Positions 21,887-31,100 of a stretch of 64,000 bases of DNA are shown piece by piece (positions within the stretch are counted from its first letter, which is position 1; every line of letters starts with the position of its first letter). The stretch comes from an uncultured Paracoccaceae bacterium (GTDB lineage Bacteria > Pseudomonadota > Alphaproteobacteria > Rhodobacterales > Rhodobacteraceae), in contig CALSNT010000017.1 in assembly GCA_943787785.1 (NCBI GenBank), positions 62,001 to 126,000 on the forward strand, written 5' to 3'. The position numbers and the translations under genes are program-made. The notes below the pieces were generated by a model that saw nothing but the letters and a program-made list of their open reading frames with translations, had not been told where the DNA came from and made no database searches.

Positions 21887-22960
21887 TCAGGCCATCCCGC
21901 CCTGCACCAACCGATCCGCCAGCCGGGCATAGGCCTCGGCCACCGGCCCCTCGCCTGCAGCAACGGGCGTACCGCTGTCGCCCGCTATGCGTACATCCAG
22001 ACTCAGCGGTACCTCACCCAGAAACGGAAGATCCGCAGCCTCAGCCTCCGCACGAACGCCACCGTGGCCGAACAGATGCGCCTCGGTCCCACAGGTCGGA
22101 CATATATATGTCGACATGTTTTCGATCAGACCCAGCACCGGCGTGTTCAACTTCTTGAACATCGCCAGCGCTCGCCGCGCATCCAGCAAGGCCACGTCCT
22201 GGGGCGTCGAAACGACGATTGCCCCGGTCACCTTGGCCTTCTGGCACAGCGTAAGCTGAACGTCGCCGGTGCCGGGCGGCAGATCAACGATCAGCACGTC
22301 CAGCTGACCCCACTCCACCTGCCCCAGCATCTGCTGCAAAGCCCCCATCAGCATCGGACCACGCCAAACCACGGCCTCGTCCGGGGGCAGCATCAACCCA
22401 ATCGACATCACCGTCACGCCATGAGCCTGCAATGGAATGATCGTTTTCCCATCAGGCGAGGCTGGCCGTTTGCTGACCCCCATCATTCTGGGCTGCGAGG
22501 GGCCGTAGATATCTGCGTCCAGCAGCCCAACGCGCCGTCCGGCACGCGCCAGCGCGACGGCGAGGTTACTTGACACCGTTGATTTGCCTACGCCACCCTT
22601 GCCCGAGCCGATGGCCAGAATCCGGTCCACGCCCGCAACCTGCATTGGCCCGTCCTGAGGTGTCGGGTGCCGCCCGATTTTCAGGTTCGGTGGCTCGGCA
22701 GGTTTTGTGGCAGGTCCATGCGCCGTCAGTACGACCGAGGCGCTGTCCACGCCCGGAACGGCCTTAATCGCCGCTTCGGCCGCGTCGCGAATTCGACCCA
22801 TCTTCTTCGCAGTCTCAGAATCCGGCGTCTCGATCACGAAGGTCACCGCACGACCGTCCACCCGCAATGCCCGGATCAGATCATGCGACACAAGATCCCC
22901 TCCGTCAGGCAAAGCGATTCGGGCCAACTCGGCAAGGATATCGTCGCACGTCACACTCAT
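21887..22960 (-). CDS. mrp: Iron-sulfur cluster carrier Mrp/ApbC family P-loop ATPase
   Basis: Scaffold/carrier protein for Fe-S clusters. It has an N-terminal DUF59/MIP18-like domain (residues about 1-80) and a MinD/Mrp ATPase domain with the deviant Walker [12 protein letters not shown] and switch region [16 protein letters not shown]. Then come [16 protein letters not shown] and the CPTCG metal-binding pair (CxxC) that bridges a cluster between subunits. 357 residues. Divergent from the DUF1127 gene. Confidence 0.93.
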   Translation of the reverse strand: MSVTCDDILAELARIALPDGGDLVSHDLIRALRVDGRAVTFVIETPDSETAKKMGRIRDAAEAAIKAVPGVDSASVVLTAHGPATKPAEPPNLKIGRHPTPQDGPMQVAGVDRILAIGSGKGGVGKSTVSSNLAVALARAGRRVGLLDADIYGPSQPRMMGVSKRPASPDGKTIIPLQAHGVTVMSIGLMLPPDEAVVWRGPMLMGALQQMLGQVEWGQLDVLIVDLPPGTGDVQLTLCQKAKVTGAIVVSTPQDVALLDARRALAMFKKLNTPVLGLIENMSTYICPTCGTEAHLFGHGGVRAEAEAADLPFLGEVPLSLDVRIAGDSGTPVAAGEGPVAEAYARLADRLVQGGMA

Positions 22961-23080
22961 CGAATTTCACTCCTGCCCAGTTTCGCAGCTATAGGTGTCG
23001 TCTTTTGTGCATTCCGCAACCCCCCGCATACGACTTGCCGATTCACTCAGCAGATTGCCCGTAGTTTACGCTACGCAACC

Positions 23081-23095
23081 ATGCAATTGCTGCAT
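23081..23095. promoter_or_regulatory. ATGC-N7-GCAT inverted repeat, distal copy upstream of DUF1127 gene
   Basis: ATGCAATTGCTGCAT, an inverted repeat with 4-base arms and 7-base spacer, 106 bases before the DUF1127 start. The same architecture recurs at 23166 and before pyc at 28151. It may be an operator; the regulator is unknown. Confidence 0.35.
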
Positions 23096-23165
23096 GGCAG
23101 CATTGCTCATTTCAAGGATTGTAGCTGCGTACCAGAGGGTTACCTTCATTCCTGAGGCCGCAACA

Positions 23166-23180
23166 ATGCAGTTGCAGCAT
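23166..23180. promoter_or_regulatory. ATGC-N7-GCAT inverted repeat, proximal copy upstream of DUF1127 gene
   Basis: ATGCAGTTGCAGCAT, ending 21 bases before the DUF1127 start codon. The spacing resembles that of the pyc copy (17 bases), consistent with a repressor-type site near the translation start. Confidence 0.35.
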
Positions 23181-23201
23181 AACGAGTACATGGAGGGCAA
23201 A

Positions 23202-23417
23202 ATGTCCCACACAATAGAAATTCAACGTCCTGACATGGGCCTGTTCGGTCGTCTGGCCGCTGCCCGCACCGCAATGCGCGACCACGCGCGCCGCGCCAAA
23301 GCCTATCGCACCACGCGCCACGAGCTGTCGATGATGAGCGACCGCGACCTGTCCGACATCGGTCTCGCACGCGGCGATATCGAGGATGTCTCGCTGCAGG
23401 CCGCCCTTCAGGCCTGA
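23202..23417 (+). CDS. DUF1127 small protein (CcaF1-like)
   Basis: 71 residues with the arginine-rich DUF1127 core: YRTTRHELSMMSDRDLSDIGLARGDIEDV. In Rhodobacter sphaeroides the corresponding gene, located directly before the CcsR RNAs, encodes the small RNA-binding protein CcaF1. Here, too, three CCUCC-loop hairpins follow within 20-130 bases. The ATG at 23202 has a strong GGAGGG site; a longer in-frame reading from 22995 has no family similarity in its first 69 residues and is rejected. Likely an RNA-binding regulator made under stress, by analogy. Confidence 0.85.
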   Translation: MSHTIEIQRPDMGLFGRLAAARTAMRDHARRAKAYRTTRHELSMMSDRDLSDIGLARGDIEDVSLQAALQA

Positions 23418-23430
23418 GCAAGGAATACGA

Positions 23431-23545
23431 AGCCGAACGGTCCTCCCCCGGACGGTTTTGTTTGAAGGCACTCGGTCCTCCCCCAAGTGTCTTCGGTAGA
23501 AGGCGGCGATACCGGTCCTCCCCCGGTATCGCCGTTTTTTTTGAT
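23431..23545 (+). ncRNA. CcsR/cuckoo-like small RNA array (three CCUCC-loop hairpins)
   Basis: Directly after the DUF1127 stop, the 12-base string CGGTCCTCCCCC occurs three times (23438, 23473, 23513), each placed in or next to the loop of a hairpin: 23436-23457, 23465-23493 and 23504-23534. This matches the CcsR (CCUCCUCCC motif stress-induced RNA, cuckoo RNA) family of Rhodobacterales, processed from the 3' part of the DUF1127 transcript. The exposed pyrimidine loops mimic anti-Shine-Dalgarno sequence. The last hairpin doubles as terminator. Known members often come in fours; I see three. Confidence 0.8.
23504..23542 (+). terminator. Terminator closing the DUF1127-CcsR transcript
   Basis: A perfect 12-bp stem, CGGCGATACCGG (23504-23515) with CCGGTATCGCCG (23523-23534), encloses the loop TCCTCCC and is followed by eight T residues (23535-23542). 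Confidence 0.9.
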
Positions 23546-23656
23546 TTTTCGATACTTCTGGTTTGGCCTGCGCTCAGGCAATAGCTGAACGCAATTCGGG
23601 AACTTGCGGGTCTGCTGGTGGGCTTGGAGCGAATTCCCTAGTTCGCGTCAAGCCCG

Positions 23657-24022
23657 CTAAGACGCCTCGCGCAGCCCATGCTCGGCCACGGCCAACAATT
23701 CCCGATTGCTCACCGGTTTGCGCAGGACTGCCGCAACCGACGGCGCCATGGCGAACAATTCACCCTGAGGGAAAAGGGTCGAGCCGGTAGTAATCACTAT
23801 TTTGCATTCCGGATTGGCATAGGCGGCCAGCGTTGCCACCGAAAGACCGGTATCGTCGCCAAGATACAGATCCAGGATCATCACCGAAAACTGCCCGGTC
23901 ATCAGCGCCTTACGCGCCGCTTTGGAATCCGCCACCGCGACTACGGCATGCCCGGCTTGGGTAAAAACCTCCGCCCATAGGCCACGCAGGCCAGCATCGT
24001 CTTCACAAATCAAGATATTCAC
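23657..24022 (-). CDS. Stand-alone response-regulator receiver protein
   Basis: 121 residues consisting only of a CheY-like receiver domain: acidic pair in MNILICEDDAG, phosphoacceptor Asp51 in MILDLYLGDD, conserved Thr in VITTGS and the Lys of LRKPVS. No output domain and no histidine kinase nearby, so the partner is unknown. It probably acts by protein-protein contact in a phosphorelay. Confidence 0.87.
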   Translation of the reverse strand: MNILICEDDAGLRGLWAEVFTQAGHAVVAVADSKAARKALMTGQFSVMILDLYLGDDTGLSVATLAAYANPECKIVITTGSTLFPQGELFAMAPSVAAVLRKPVSNRELLAVAEHGLREAS

Positions 24023-24120
24023 GTTTTGGGATTCACGCCGGGCGCGCCTTTGATTGTTGATTGAGGCAACCGTAGGCGCACCCCGGTAAAAAAACCCATA
24101 ACCCCGATCTGGGCCGTGAA

Positions 24121-26505
24121 TCAGAACGGAACGTCACCAGCCTTTTCGGCGGCAACGACGAATTTGGCGACGACTTTCTTCTCGCCCGCCTTGTCAAAGC
24201 GGATATCCAGCTTGTCGCCCTCGATTCCGAACACCGCGCCGTAACCGAACTTGGTGTGGAATACGCGGTCGCCCTCGATGAAGGACGACGTGGCGCTGGC
24301 GTCTATCACGATGTTGGAAGCCTCTCGCGGCTGGCTCATCCCGCGCGATTGGCTGCGCGCCTGCAGACGTTTCCAGCCGGGGGAGTTGTAGCCATCCGCT
24401 TTGGCGGCGCGTTCGACGATATCGCTTTGCTCGGCCGGGGCCATGCCCGCAGCACCGTACATCCCGCCTTGCAGGCCCGAGGGGGTCAATACCTCGACAT
24501 GATCGCCGGGCAGTTCGTCGATGAAGCGGCTGGGTAGCGCGGATTGCCATTGGCCATAGAAGCGACGGTTGGCGGCGAAGGAGATCGTGCAAACCTCCTC
24601 GGCGCGAGTGATGCCGACGTAGGCGAGGCGGCGTTCTTCTTCGAGGCCCTTCAGGCCGCTTTCGTCCATCGAGCGTTGCGACGGGAACAACCCATCCTCC
24701 CAGCCCGGCAAGAAGACGGCGGGGAATTCCAGGCCCTTGGCGGCGTGGAGCGTCATGATCGAGACCTTCTCGGCCCCCTCGTCCGTTTCGTTGTCCATGA
24801 TGAGTGAGACGTGTTCGAGGAATCCTTGCAGATTGTCGAATTGCTCCAGCGCCTTGACGAGTTCCTTGAGATTCTCGAGGCGTCCGGGGGCTTCGGGCGT
24901 TTTCTCGTTCTGCCAATGGGCGGTATAGCCGCTTTCCTCAAGAATCACCTCGGCCAGTTCGATGTGGCTTTGCTGGGGGTCCAGCGCCTGCCGGTGCCAG
25001 CGGTCAAACCCCGCCAGAACCTCGCCCAGCGCCTTGGCCCCCTTGCCCTTGATCGCCCCCGCTGCCAACGCCAGCCGAGCGCCTTCCAACAAGGAAACCC
25101 CTTTGGTGCGCGCCGTGATCTGCATGGTCTGGATCGCTTTGTCGCCCAGCCCGCGCTTCGGGGTGTTCACAATCCGCTCGAACGCCAGATCGTCGTCAGG
25201 ACTAACCGCGACACGGAAATAGGCCATGGCGTCGCGGATCTCCATGCGTTCGTAAAAACGCGGGCCGCCGATCACCCGGTACGGCAAGCCGATGGTCAGA
25301 AACCGGTCCTCGAACGCGCGCATCTGGTGGCTGGCGCGGACCAGGATGGCCATGTGGTCCAGCGATTTCGGAGCCATCCCGCGGGTGCCGGACTGCATCG
25401 CCTCGACTTCCTCGCCAATCCAGCGCGCCTCCTCCTCGCCGTCCCAATGGCCGATCAGGCGGACCTTTTCGCCCTCGGTCGCCTCGGTCCAGAGCGTCTT
25501 GCCCAGTCGCCCCTTATTGGCGTCTATAACACCGGCAGCGGCTGCGAGGATGTGGGGGGTGGAGCGGTAGTTCTGCTCTAGCCGGACGACCTTTGCGCCC
25601 TCGAAATCCTTCTCGAACCGCAGGATGTTGCCGACCTCAGCCCCGCGCCAGCCGTAGATCGACTGATCGTCGTCGCCGACGCAGCAGATGTTCTTGTGCC
25701 CACCCGCCAGCAGGCGCAACCAGAGGTATTGGGCGACGTTGGTATCCTGATATTCGTCGACGAGGATATAGCGGAACCAGTTGCGATATTTTTCGAGGAC
25801 GTCGGGATGTTCCTGAAAGATAGTCACGACGTGAAGAAGAAGGTCGCCGAAATCGACGGCGTTCAAGGTTTTCAGGCGTTCCTGATAGGCGGCGTAGAGC
25901 GCGACGCCCTTGTTGTCATAGGCCCCAGTATCGCTTGCGGGCACTTTGTCCGGCGTCCAGGCGCGGTTTTTCCAGCCGTCGATGATGTGGGCGAGCATGC
26001 GGGCGGGCCAGCGCTTGTCGTCGATATTCGCCGCGACGATCAGCTGCTTCAGCAGGCGGACCTGATCGTCGGTGTCCAGAATGGTGAAGTTGGTTTTTAG
26101 GCCGACCAGCTCCGCATGGCGGCGCAGCAGTTTGGCGCAGATCGAGTGGAAGGTGCCGAGCCATGGCATCCCCTCAACCGCCTCACCCAGATGGCGGCCA
26201 ACGCGGATCTTCATCTCGCGCGCGGCCTTGTTGGTGAAGGTGACGGCGAGGATTTCGTTGGGCCGGACCCGCCCGGTATTCAACAAATGCGCAATGCGGG
26301 TGGTCAGCGCCTTGGTCTTGCCGGTCCCTGCCCCGGCGAGCATCAGAACAGGGCCGTCCAATGCCTCGACCGCTTCGCGTTGCGCGGGGTTCAGATCGTC
26401 CAGATAGGCAGTGCCGCGCTGCCCGCTCCGCGCCGCCATCGCCTGCTGCGACAGGCTGGGCGTAGCTGCAGCCTCGAAGGCGTCATCTTCGGACAGGTCG
26501 TTCAT
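24121..26505 (-). CDS. uvrD: UvrD/PcrA-type ATP-dependent DNA helicase
   Basis: Superfamily 1A 3'-5' helicase for DNA repair and replication restart. Motif Q LNPAQREAVEALDGP, Walker A AGAGTGKTKALTTRIA, TFTNKAAREMKIRV (Ia), LVDEYQDTN (II), GDDDQSIYGWRGA (III), LEQNYRST (IV), MTLHAAKGLEFPAVFLPG (V) and RLAYVGITRAEEVC (VI) occur in order. About 794 residues with a C-terminal PcrA-like tail (GDRVFHTKFGYGAVFGIEG). The ATG at 26505 is chosen; the upstream codon at 26514 is a TTG. A weak 5-bp hairpin with a T7 run lies downstream (about 24085-24115) and might act as terminator. Confidence 0.94.
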   Translation of the reverse strand: MNDLSEDDAFEAAATPSLSQQAMAARSGQRGTAYLDDLNPAQREAVEALDGPVLMLAGAGTGKTKALTTRIAHLLNTGRVRPNEILAVTFTNKAAREMKIRVGRHLGEAVEGMPWLGTFHSICAKLLRRHAELVGLKTNFTILDTDDQVRLLKQLIVAANIDDKRWPARMLAHIIDGWKNRAWTPDKVPASDTGAYDNKGVALYAAYQERLKTLNAVDFGDLLLHVVTIFQEHPDVLEKYRNWFRYILVDEYQDTNVAQYLWLRLLAGGHKNICCVGDDDQSIYGWRGAEVGNILRFEKDFEGAKVVRLEQNYRSTPHILAAAAGVIDANKGRLGKTLWTEATEGEKVRLIGHWDGEEEARWIGEEVEAMQSGTRGMAPKSLDHMAILVRASHQMRAFEDRFLTIGLPYRVIGGPRFYERMEIRDAMAYFRVAVSPDDDLAFERIVNTPKRGLGDKAIQTMQITARTKGVSLLEGARLALAAGAIKGKGAKALGEVLAGFDRWHRQALDPQQSHIELAEVILEESGYTAHWQNEKTPEAPGRLENLKELVKALEQFDNLQGFLEHVSLIMDNETDEGAEKVSIMTLHAAKGLEFPAVFLPGWEDGLFPSQRSMDESGLKGLEEERRLAYVGITRAEEVCTISFAANRRFYGQWQSALPSRFIDELPGDHVEVLTPSGLQGGMYGAAGMAPAEQSDIVERAAKADGYNSPGWKRLQARSQSRGMSQPREASNIVIDASATSSFIEGDRVFHTKFGYGAVFGIEGDKLDIRFDKAGEKKVVAKFVVAAEKAGDVPF

Positions 26506-26662
26506 GGGCGGCAACCTAAGGGTTGCGCTCCGGAAAGGCCAGAGTGTTCATAGTTTGTTCGAAATGGTTAATTTCTCGTAACCCCTCCATTTCCTGCAAG
26601 GTGATTTTGCGGTTCAGGGTGCGATTCTGGACGGTTGCAGCTGTGTAAACAGATGATACGCA

Positions 26663-26694
26663 AGCCGTGTGCTTGTCAGCCCGTGGGTTGGCGG
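26663..26694 (+). repeat. REP-like palindromic repeat, short copy C
   Basis: GCCGTGTGCTTGTCAGCCC aligns with GCCGTGCACTCGCCAGCCC of copy A (15 of 19 bases). It keeps an 8-bp hairpin GTCAGCCC/GGGTTGGC with a 2-base loop and two G.U pairs (26675-26692). Same orientation as copy A, and about 75 bases from the inverted copy B. Confidence 0.45.
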
Positions 26695-26766
26695 TACAAC
26701 GTAATTCCGTGGCAATTAATGGTGAGGTTTGCCAGTCAACTGACAGGGAGGCGCATCCTCACCAAT

Positions 26767-26838
26767 TCGCCAGCTCGCGCGGACGGGCTGGCAAGTACAT
26801 GGCGCCTGTGGCTTGATTCCGTGCACAAGGGGAGCGCA
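26767..26838 (-). repeat. REP-like palindromic repeat, copy B (inverted)
   Basis: Read on the minus strand this matches copy A from TGCGCTCC (26838) through GTGCACGGAATC, AGGCGCC and the palindrome (26794-26767), which again spans 28 bases. Several differences fall at paired positions or leave a GCCAGC/GCTGGC stem, suggesting that structure is conserved. Confidence 0.6.
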
Positions 26839-26934
26839 TTGAATGCCCGAAATTGGCCAAATTCGACATCAATTCGAACAGTCTTATCCCAGCCCCCCAT
26901 TGATCCCACTCGCCCACCAAGGCAATAGCCTGTC

Positions 26935-28077
26935 ATGGACCTTGACCTCCTCTACCCCGAAGTCGCCGATCTGCGGCGGCGCGCCCGCCGTCGCCTACCG
27001 CATTTCGCGTGGGAGTACCTCGACAGTGCCACCGGCGATGAAAGCACCCGGGCGCGGAATGAGGCGGCGTTGGATGCCGTCACCCTGAACACCGCGATCT
27101 TCGGTGGGAAGATTGAACCGGACTTTACCACCACCCTGATGGGGCGCGAACAGGCGCTGCCCTTCGGGATGGCTCCGGTGGGGATGTCGGGGCTGATCTG
27201 GCGCAATGCCGAACCGATCCTGGCACGTCTGGCCGATGAGACCGGAATTCCCTACGGATTGTCGACCGTCGCCACCCGCACGCCCGAAGAACTGGCCCAG
27301 CACATCGGCAACCAAGGCTGGTTCCAGTTGTACCCTCCCGGCGACGGTGAAATCCGCCGCGACTTGCTGAAGCGCGCCAAGGACAGCGGGTTTCACACCT
27401 TGATCCTGACCGTCGATGTCCCCGTGGCCAGCCGCCGCGAACGCCAGCGCCGTGCCCGCCTGTCGAACCCGATGCGGATCACGCCGCGCGTTCTGGCCGA
27501 GGTTGCCATGCGCCCTGCCTGGGCGCTGGCTATGTCGACCAACGGCATACCCAAGCTGGCGACGCTGGAGAAATATGCCAAGGTCGACGCCAACCTGCCC
27601 TCGACCGCGCATGTCGGATACCTGCTTAGGACAGCGCCAGATTGGGGCTATCTGGATGTTTTGCGGACCGAGTGGGACGGAAAGCTGGTCGTCAAGGGCG
27701 TGACCGACGCCGCTGATGCGAAAGCCTGCGAGAAGGCCGGGGCGGATGCGGTTTGGGTGACCAACCATTCCGGGCGGCAGTTTGCAGCGGGACGCGCGAC
27801 GGCGGATTTCCTGCCAGAGGTGCGCGCCGCGACGAAACTGCCCGTGATTTTCGACAGCGGAGTACGGTCTGGCACCGACATTCTGCGCGCCATCGCGCTT
27901 GGGGCGGATTTCGTGATGCTGGGCAAGGCGTTTCACTATGGGCTGGCCGCGTTTGGCGCAAAGGGGGCTGCGCATGTGGTGCATATTCTGCGCGAACAGA
28001 TGATCGCGGATATGGGGCAGATGGGGATTTCGAAGCCGGTTCAGGCGCGGGATCGGTTGCCAAGTTTGGCTAAATAG
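26935..28077 (+). CDS. lldD: FMN-dependent alpha-hydroxy-acid (L-lactate type) dehydrogenase
   Basis: TIM-barrel flavoenzyme that oxidises 2-hydroxy acids such as L-lactate to 2-oxo acids. AWEYLDSATGDESTRARNEAA, PFGMAPVGMSGLIW, WFQLYPPGD, LTVDVPVASRRERQRR, LVVKGVTDAADA, the catalytic NHSGRQ and VIFDSGVRSGTDILRAIALGADFVMLGKAF are all present. 380 residues. The next gene is pyruvate carboxylase, so a lactate-to-pyruvate-to-oxaloacetate route is plausible. Exact substrate is not proven; LldD is the closest well-known name. Confidence 0.85.
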   Translation: MDLDLLYPEVADLRRRARRRLPHFAWEYLDSATGDESTRARNEAALDAVTLNTAIFGGKIEPDFTTTLMGREQALPFGMAPVGMSGLIWRNAEPILARLADETGIPYGLSTVATRTPEELAQHIGNQGWFQLYPPGDGEIRRDLLKRAKDSGFHTLILTVDVPVASRRERQRRARLSNPMRITPRVLAEVAMRPAWALAMSTNGIPKLATLEKYAKVDANLPSTAHVGYLLRTAPDWGYLDVLRTEWDGKLVVKGVTDAADAKACEKAGADAVWVTNHSGRQFAAGRATADFLPEVRAATKLPVIFDSGVRSGTDILRAIALGADFVMLGKAFHYGLAAFGAKGAAHVVHILREQMIADMGQMGISKPVQARDRLPSLAK

Positions 28078-28150
28078 AGCGCAAGCCGGGCGGAAGGGAG
28101 CTCTCGTCGCGCATCCTCGGTTTACCACTCGCGCCCAACCCTCTAAACAA

Positions 28151-28165
28151 ATGCTGCACCTGCAT
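28151..28165. promoter_or_regulatory. ATGC-N7-GCAT inverted repeat before pyc
   Basis: ATGCTGCACCTGCAT ends 17 bases before the pyc GTG and partly precedes its GGAG ribosome site. It has the same arms and spacer length as the two sites before the DUF1127 gene. Confidence 0.35.
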
Positions 28166-28182
28166 AATACCGGAGACTGCCC

Positions 28183-31100
28183 GTGGCCGATTTCAAGAAA
28201 ATCCTCATCGCCAACCGAGGCGAGATCGCCATCCGTGTGATGCGCGCCGCCAACGAGTTGGGCAAACGCACCGTCGCGGTCTATGCCGAGGAAGACAAAC
28301 TTTGCCTGCACCGCTTCAAAGCGGATGAGGCATACCGGATCGGCGAAGGCCTCGGCCCCGTCGCAGCCTATTTGTCGATCGAGGAAATCATCCGGGTCGC
28401 CAAAGCCTGTGGTGCGGACGCGGTGCACCCCGGCTACGGCTTGCTGTCCGAGAACCCGGAATTCGTCGACGCGGTTACCGCCGCAGGCATGACCTTTATC
28501 GGCCCGTCGTCGGACATCATGCGCGCGCTTGGTGACAAGGCCAGCGCCCGCAAGGTTGCCATCGCCGCCGGCGTGCCGGTGATCCCCGCGACCGAAGTGC
28601 TGGGCGACGACATGAAGGCCATCGCCAAGGAGGCCAAGGAGATCGGCTATCCGCTGATGCTCAAAGCCAGTTGGGGTGGCGGCGGGCGCGGGATGCGGCC
28701 CATCGACGGCCCGGACGAGCTGGAGGAGAAAATCCGCGAAGGGCGGCGTGAGGCTGAGGCTGCCTTTGGGAACGGCGAAGGCTACCTTGAAAAGATGATC
28801 CTCAAGGCGCGCCATGTCGAGGTTCAGATCATCGGCGACAAGCACGGCGCGATCTATCATCTGTGGGAGCGGGATTGTTCCGTCCAGCGGCGCAACCAGA
28901 AGGTCGTCGAACGCGCCCCTGCCCCCTATCTATCTGGCGCACAACGGGAAAAACTCTGCAATCTCGGCAAGAAGATCGCCGAGCATGTCGGATACCATTG
29001 CGCCGGGACCATCGAATTCCTGATGGATATGGAGACGGGTGAGTTTTACTTCATCGAGGTGAATCCCCGCGTTCAGGTCGAGCACACCGTGACCGAAGAA
29101 GTCACCGGGATCGACATTGTTCGCGCCCAGATCCTGACCGCCGAGGGCAAGTCGCTGGTCGAAGCCACCGGCACCGCCAGCCAGTATGACGTGAAGCTGG
29201 ACGGTCACGCGATCCAGTGCCGGATCACGACCGAGGACCCCACGAACAACTTCATCCCCGACTATGGCCGCATCAGCACCTACCGTAGCGCCACCGGCAT
29301 GGGCATTCGGCTGGACGGCGGCACCGCCTACTCCGGCGCGGTCATCACCCGGTATTACGACTCTCTTTTGGAGAAGGTCACCGCCTGGGCCCCCACGCCC
29401 GAAGCTGCGATTGCCCGGATCGACAGGGCGCTGCGTGAGTTCCGTATCCGGGGTGTCAGCACCAACATCGCCTTTGTCGAGAACCTGCTCAAGCACCCGA
29501 CGTTCCTCAACTACGAATACCACACCAAATTCATCGACCAAACGCCGGAGCTGTTCGACTTCGCTCCTCGCCGTGACCGCGCAACGAAAATCCTGACCTA
29601 CATTGCCGACATCACGGTGAATGAGCATGCCGAGGTCGCCGGTCGGGTCCGCCCGATGGCCGATCTGAGGTTGCCAAAAGCGCCGCAACCCGCCAGCGAA
29701 GTCCCTGCGAAGGGTCTGAAGCAGATGCTGGACTCCAAGGGACCGGAGGCTGTCGCGAAATGGATGTCCAAGCAAAAACAACTGCTTCTGACTGACACGA
29801 CGATGCGCGACAGCCATCAGTCGCTGCTGGCAACTCGGATGCGGTCAATAGATATGATCAACATCGCGCCGAACTACGCCGCCGACATGCCGGGCCTGTT
29901 CTCGGTCGAATGCTGGGGTGGGGCGACCTTCGATGTGGCCTATCGGTTTCTTCAGGAATGCCCTTGGCAGCGCTTGCGCGACTTGCGCCGCGCGATGCCG
30001 AACCACCTGACGCAGATGTTGTTGCGCGGCTCAAACGGGGTTGGATATACCAATTATCCTGACAACGTGGTGCAAGCCTTCGTGGCGCAGGCAGCGGACA
30101 CCGGCATAGACCTATTCCGCGTGTTCGACCCGTTGAACTGGGTCGAGAACATGCGTGTCTCGATGGACGCGGTGCTGGAAACGGGCCGCATTCTGGAAGG
30201 CGCAATCTGTTATACGGGCGACGTAATGGACCCGGCGCGATCCAAGTATGACATGAAGTATTATGTCAGCATGGCCAAGGAGTTGGAGGCCGCAGGGTCC
30301 CACATTCTATGCATCAAGGACATGGGCGGGTTGGTCAAACCGGATGCCGCGCGCGCGTTGGTCACGACGTTGAAAGGCGAGGTCGGCCTGCCGATCCACT
30401 TCCACACCCACGATACTGCCGGGATCGCCTGTGCCTCGATCCTCGCGGCGGCCGAGGCTGGCGTGGACGCCGCCGATGTGGCGATGGACGCGCTGTCGGG
30501 CAATACCTCGCAGGCCACATTCGGCACCATCGTAGAGGCGTTGAAGCATTCGGATCGCGCCACGGGTCTGAACGTCGACGCCGTGCGCCATATTTCGAAT
30601 TACTGGGAAGACGTGCGCAACCACTATGCCGCGTTTGAATCCGGCATGCAGTCCCCCTCCTCCGAGGTCTATCTTCACGAAATGCCCGGCGGGCAGTTCA
30701 CCAACCTCAAGGCGCAGGCACGCTCGATGGGACTGGAAGATCGCTGGCACGATGTCGCCAAGGCTTATGCGGACGTGAACCAGATGTTCGGCGATGTCAT
30801 CAAGGTGACGCCGATTGCGAAAACCGTGGGCGATCTGGCGTTGATGCTGGTGACCCAAGGCGTGTCGTGCGAGGATCTGCTGAAGCCTGAGACGGATTTT
30901 TCCTTCCCCGACAGTGTCATAACCCTGATGCGCGGACAGGTCGGGCAAGCCCCCGGAGGGTTTCCCCCGGCAATCGTCAAGAAGGTATTGAAGGACGAAA
31001 AGCCGATCACGGTGCGCCCCGGCTCGCTACTGAAGGACGCTGATCTGGAGGGCGAACGCAAAGCGCTGGCCAAGCAACTCGACATCGAAATCGACGACGA

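Larger units (their letters stand above)
26515..26934. other. Intergenic region with two REP-like copies
   Basis: 420 bases between the divergent uvrD and alpha-hydroxy-acid dehydrogenase genes. No open frame with family features. It contains the two inverted REP-like copies described separately and presumably the two divergent promoters, which I could not resolve. Confidence 0.55.

Noticed and set aside
22995-23201. 69-residue N-terminal extension of the DUF1127 protein
   Set aside because: It crosses the putative operator sites, lacks family similarity, and the ATG at 23202 has a strong GGAGGG site.
23431-23545. Three short direct repeats resembling a tiny CRISPR array
   Set aside because: The repeats are 12 bases, lie in hairpin loops of unequal context, end in a terminator and have no cas genes nearby; the CcsR-type reading explains them better.
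26995-28860. 621-residue open frame antisense to the lactate-dehydrogenase-like and pyc genes
   Set aside because: It mirrors two strongly conserved genes, has no family motifs, and long antisense frames are expected in GC-rich coding DNA.
28930-29817. 295-residue antisense frame inside pyc
   Set aside because: Shadow of the biotin carboxylase coding frame with no recognisable domain.
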